The notes under the pieces were generated by a model. That model saw only the letters and a program-made list of their open reading frames with translations. It made no database searches and was not told the DNA's origin. Positions 60,966-64,000 of a DNA stretch of 64,000 bases are shown here, piece by piece. Origin of the DNA: Pelomonas sp. Root1237 (lineage in GTDB: Bacteria > Pseudomonadota > Gammaproteobacteria > Burkholderiales > Burkholderiaceae_C); NCBI RefSeq assembly GCF_001425055.1, contig NZ_LMDK01000016.1:62001-126000 (forward strand), written 5' to 3'. The translations under genes and the position numbers were made by a program. Every line of letters starts with the position of its first letter. Within the stretch, counting starts at the first letter, position 1.

Positions 60966-62530
60966 AGATCATCACTGCCGACCAGGTCGGCCCCCTCGTC
61001 AAGGACGGCGCCACCCTCTTCCTCGGCGGCCTGGCCATGATGGGCCTGGCCGAGGAGGCGTTGCAAGGGCTGGAGCGCCACTTCCTGGCCACCGGCCACC
61101 CGCGCCAGCTCACCACCTGGGCCTGCGGTGCCATCGGCAACGCCGGCAGCGGCGGCATGGCGCATCTGGCGCACGCGGGCATGGTCAAGCGCGTCGTCGC
61201 CGGGCACTTCGGGCAGACCGGCAAGGCCATGATGGCCATGGTGCATGCCGGCGAGGTGGAGGCCTACAACTTCCCGCAGGGCTCGCTGTCCAGCCTCACG
61301 CGCCACATCGCCAGCCGCTCGCCGGGCCTGCTGACCAAGGTGGGCCTGGGCACCTTCGTCGACCCGCGGCTGGAGGGCGGCAAGCTCAACACCGCCGCGC
61401 AGGAAGACCTGGTGCGCCTGGTCGAATTCGAGGGCGAGGAATGGCTCTTCCATCCCTCGCCGCGCATCGACGTCGCCTTCATCCGTGCCACCTACGCCGA
61501 CGAGCGCGGCAACCTCAGCATGGACAAGGAAGGCGTGCTGCTGGAGCAGCTGTCCATCGCCCAGGCCGCGCGCGCCTGCGGCGGCATCGTCATCGCGCAG
61601 GTCGAGGCCGTCGTGGCCGCCGGCAGCCTGCATCCCAAGAGCGTCAAGGTGCCCGGCCTGGTGGTGGACTACGTCGTCGTCGCCAAGCCCGAGAACCATC
61701 TACAGACCATCACGACGGCCTTCAACCCGGCGTTCAGCGGCGATGTGCGCGTGCCGCTGGGCAGCATGCCGGCCATGCCGCTGGACGAGCGCAAGGTCAT
61801 CGCCCGCCGTGCCGCCATGGAATTGCAGCCGGGTGCCGTCACAAACCTGGGCATCGGCATCCCGGCAGGCGTCCCGTCGGTGGCCGCCGAGGAGGGCGTG
61901 TCCGACCTGCTCAACCTCAGCGTGGAGTGCGGCGTCAACGGCGGCGTGCCGGCCCAAGGCGGCGACTTCGGCATGGCCTACAACCCCGAATCCATCATCG
62001 AACAGTCCTCGCAGTTCGACTTCTACGACGGCGGCGGGCTGGACTGCAGCTTCCTGGGCCTGGCCCAGACCGACCGCCACGGCAACGTCAACGTCAGCAA
62101 GTTCAACGGCCGGCCCGTCGGCTGCGGCGGCTTCATCAACATCACGGCCTCCACGCCTCGCCTCGTGTTCTGCGGCAGCTTCACTGCCGGTGGCGTAGAC
62201 CTCGCGGTGGCCGACGGCCAGCTGCACATCCGCCAGGAAGGCCGCGCGCGCAAGTTCGTCGAGCAGGTCGAGCAGATCACCTTCAACGGCCGCGATGCCG
62301 CACGGCGCGGCCAGGAGGTGCTGTTCGTCACCGAGCGCGCCGTGTTCGCGCTGCGCCCGGAAGGCCTGGAGCTGACCGAGATCGCACCCGGCATCGACCT
62401 CGAACGCGACGTGCTGGCCCACATGGAATTCCGCCCGCTGATGCGCGACGTGAAGACCATGGACGTCGGCCTCTTTAGCGAACACTGGGGCGGCCTGGCC
62501 GCCGCTCTCTCCAAGCAGACCCACGCATGA
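60962..62530 (+). CDS. Fused alpha-beta acyl-CoA:carboxylate CoA-transferase
   Basis: 522-residue family I CoA-transferase with both halves in one chain: N-terminal DGATLFLGGLAMMGLAEEALQGL and a C-terminal half with the catalytic Glu in LLNLSVECGVNGGVPAQGGDFGM (about residue 317) and the beta-ketoacid-type ITNLGIGIPAG-like stretch. It moves CoA between carboxylic acids (acetate/propionate/3-ketoacid type). With a thiolase, crotonase and CoA ligase it can activate aromatic side-chain acids without ATP. Joints to both neighbours are four-base overlaps. Confidence 0.9.
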   Translation: MKIITADQVGPLVKDGATLFLGGLAMMGLAEEALQGLERHFLATGHPRQLTTWACGAIGNAGSGGMAHLAHAGMVKRVVAGHFGQTGKAMMAMVHAGEVEAYNFPQGSLSSLTRHIASRSPGLLTKVGLGTFVDPRLEGGKLNTAAQEDLVRLVEFEGEEWLFHPSPRIDVAFIRATYADERGNLSMDKEGVLLEQLSIAQAARACGGIVIAQVEAVVAAGSLHPKSVKVPGLVVDYVVVAKPENHLQTITTAFNPAFSGDVRVPLGSMPAMPLDERKVIARRAAMELQPGAVTNLGIGIPAGVPSVAAEEGVSDLLNLSVECGVNGGVPAQGGDFGMAYNPESIIEQSSQFDFYDGGGLDCSFLGLAQTDRHGNVNVSKFNGRPVGCGGFINITASTPRLVFCGSFTAGGVDLAVADGQLHIRQEGRARKFVEQVEQITFNGRDAARRGQEVLFVTERAVFALRPEGLELTEIAPGIDLERDVLAHMEFRPLMRDVKTMDVGLFSEHWGGLAAALSKQTHA

Positions 62531-63342
62531 ACGCCGCCACCGACTTCCTCCCCGCCAGCGGCCTGCTGGCCCAGCTCGACCTGCTGCGCATCGAGCATGC
62601 CGCCGCCGTCACGCACCTGTGCCTGAACCGCCCGGCCAAGCGCAATGCCATCAATGAAGAGTTGATGCGCCAGCTGCACACCGCCCTGCTCAACCTGCCG
62701 GCGTCGACCAAGGCCCTGGTCATCAGCGGCGAGGGCAGCCACTTCTGCGCCGGCCTGGACCTGTCGGACCTCAGCGAGCGCAGCGTGGCCGAGGGCGTGC
62801 TGCATTCGCGCGGCTGGCATGTCGTCATGGACGCCATCCAGTTCTGCCGCGCGCCGGTCGTGGCTGCGGTGCATGGCGCCGTGGTCGGCGGTGGGCTGGA
62901 GCTGGCAGCCGCCGCGCACATCCGCGTGGCCGACGAGACCGCCTACTTCGGCCTGCCCGAAGGCCAGCGCGGCATCTTCGTCGGCGGCGGCGGCTCGGCC
63001 CGCATCCCGCGCCTGGCCGGCGTGGCCTGCATGACCGACATGATGCTGACCGGCCGCGTGCTGGACGCCAACGAAGGCGAGCGGCGCGGCCTGGTGCAGT
63101 ACGTCGTGCCGGCCGGCCAGGCTGTTGCCAAGGCCATCGAACTGGCCGGGCGCATCGCGCAGAACGCGCCGCTGTCCAACTTCGCCGTGACGCAGGCGCT
63201 GCCGCGCATTGCCGACCTGTCGCAGGCCGACGGCCTCTTCATGGAGTCGCTGATGGCGGCCATCGCCCAGGGCGACGACGTGGCCAAGCAGCGCCTGCAG
63301 GACTTCCTGCAGAAGCGCACGCCCAAGGTCGTCAAGTCATGA
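62527..63342 (+). CDS. Enoyl-CoA hydratase/isomerase (crotonase) family
   Basis: 271-residue crotonase-fold enzyme. Oxyanion-hole residues are in FCAGLDLSDL and GAVVGGGLELAAAAHIRVAD; LNRPAKRNAINEELM and the glycine-rich FGLPEGQRGIFVGGGGSARIPRLAG are typical of the family. It does not start like the classical feruloyl-CoA hydratase/lyase (Ech), so hydration of a cinnamoyl- or related enoyl-CoA for beta-oxidation is a better guess than direct vanillin release. ATGA overlaps join it to both neighbours. Confidence 0.87.
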   Translation: MNAATDFLPASGLLAQLDLLRIEHAAAVTHLCLNRPAKRNAINEELMRQLHTALLNLPASTKALVISGEGSHFCAGLDLSDLSERSVAEGVLHSRGWHVVMDAIQFCRAPVVAAVHGAVVGGGLELAAAAHIRVADETAYFGLPEGQRGIFVGGGGSARIPRLAGVACMTDMMLTGRVLDANEGERRGLVQYVVPAGQAVAKAIELAGRIAQNAPLSNFAVTQALPRIADLSQADGLFMESLMAAIAQGDDVAKQRLQDFLQKRTPKVVKS

Positions 63343-64000
63343 AGCCGCGCTACCGCCCGGTCGCCATCGGTGGCTGCCTGGACAACGCCAGCGTCGAGCA
63401 CCGCGCCGACGGCGGCTTCGTGCTGCGCTCAACCGAGCCGCTGGCGGCCTACCCGGGACATATGGGCGAGCGTCTGTTGCACTGGGCACAGGTGGCGCCG
63501 GACCGGCTGCTGGCAGCGCAACGCGAGGCGAACGGCGGCTGGCGCTGCATCAGCTACGCCGAGATGGTCGAGCGGGCACGCTCCCTCGGCCAGGCCTTGC
63601 TGGACCGTGGCCTGGGCGTCGAAAAACCCCTGGTCATCCTGTCCGACAACGACCTGGAGCACCTCAGCCTGATGCTGGGCGCCATGTGGGCCGGCATCCC
63701 CAGCGTCAGCATCTCGCCGGCCTATTCGCTGGTCTCGACCGACCACGGCCGCCTGCGCCACATCCTCGCCAAGGCCACGCCGGGCGCGGTCTACGCGGCG
63801 GACGCGGGCTATGCCCGCGCAATCGAGGCCACGGTCACGGCGGACACCCGCGTCATCCTCGGCGAGGGCCGGCTCGAAGGCCGGGCCACCGAGCGCTTCG
63901 CCGACCTGCTGGACACGCCGCCCGGTCCCGCGCTCGACGCCGCCCACGCCCAGATCGGCCCCGACACCATCGCCAAGCTGATGTTCACGTCGGGCTCCAC
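63339..64000 (+). CDS. fcs: Feruloyl-CoA synthase, C-terminus cut by window edge
   Basis: The first ~220 residues of an AMP-forming acyl-CoA ligase. The N-terminus MKPRYRPVAIGGCLDNASVEHRADGGFVLRSTEPLAAYPGHMGERLLHWAQVAPDRLLAAQRE matches the feruloyl-CoA synthase family. The window ends in KLMFTSGST, the start of the AMP-binding P-loop motif. It would activate ferulate (or a similar cinnamate) to the CoA ester. ATG overlaps the crotonase stop. The rest of the gene is outside the window. Confidence 0.88.
   Translation, partial: MKPRYRPVAIGGCLDNASVEHRADGGFVLRSTEPLAAYPGHMGERLLHWAQVAPDRLLAAQREANGGWRCISYAEMVERARSLGQALLDRGLGVEKPLVILSDNDLEHLSLMLGAMWAGIPSVSISPAYSLVSTDHGRLRHILAKATPGAVYAADAGYARAIEATVTADTRVILGEGRLEGRATERFADLLDTPPGPALDAAHAQIGPDTIAKLMFTSGS

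Overview
The window looks like chromosomal DNA of a high-GC betaproteobacterium in the Burkholderiales, probably near the Roseateles/Mitsuaria/Leptothrix group. That placement is inferred from the thrS-infC-rpmI-rplT-pheS-pheT-ihfA-merR-tRNA-Pro order, the lig-type protocatechuate 4,5-cleavage genes, a PEP-CTERM protein and TonB receptors beside plant-polymer genes. The combination suggests a plant-associated or plant-debris-degrading bacterium using both pectin and lignin-derived aromatics. No phage, insertion sequence, integrase or CRISPR array was seen.

Region 1 (1-11740) is a pectin locus: a truncated TonB-dependent receptor (minus), then kduD, oligogalacturonate lyase, pectinesterase, a pectate lyase lipoprotein and the IclR-type regulator kdgR. 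An overlapping oxidoreductase/acetyltransferase/SDR set follows, then a GPH-type uronide symporter. Several joints are 1-4 base overlaps. kduI, kdgK and kdgA are not in the window.

Region 2 (11741-28300) is housekeeping: an HI0933-type flavoprotein, a PEP-CTERM protein, tex, a second TonB receptor, a patatin-like protein and the translation operon thrS-infC-rpmI-rplT-pheS-pheT-ihfA with a MerR gene and tRNA-Pro(GGG). The thrS leader carries an unreported-looking 12-codon peptide rich in Thr and Phe codons in front of a terminator hairpin, and infC appears to start at ATC.

Region 3 (28300-34131) holds a lone periplasmic binding protein, a shortened UvrA-like double ATPase, and the divergent pobR/pobA pair (4-hydroxybenzoate to protocatechuate).

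Region 4 (34110-43594) is a protocatechuate meta-cleavage cluster: divergent LysR regulator, binding protein, AAHS transporter, ligJ, ligK, ligI, ligA, ligB, ligC, an aldo/keto reductase and a MarR regulator. ligU is not seen.

Region 5 (43748-64000) is a phenylpropanoid (coniferyl alcohol/ferulate-type) locus. A minus-strand operon carries aldehyde dehydrogenase, coniferyl-alcohol dehydrogenase, an MFS transporter, a DUF1302 protein, a DUF1329 protein, a YCF48-like propeller, an RND/MMPL transporter, a binding protein and an alpha/beta hydrolase, with a GH27 gene after it. Its start is preceded by a consensus sigma-54 promoter, and a V4R/AAA+ sigma-54 activator is divergent. On the plus strand follow thiolase, fused CoA-transferase, crotonase and a truncated feruloyl-CoA synthase. 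The inferred flow is coniferyl alcohol to aldehyde to ferulate to feruloyl-CoA and, after side-chain removal and demethylation encoded elsewhere, protocatechuate into the lig genes.

A roughly 120-135 bp intergenic repeat with a covarying hairpin occurs twice (2981-3116 and 43601-43718). The RND/DUF1329/DUF1302/YCF48 set is the best candidate here for a poorly described system, probably envelope transport of hydrophobic aromatics.
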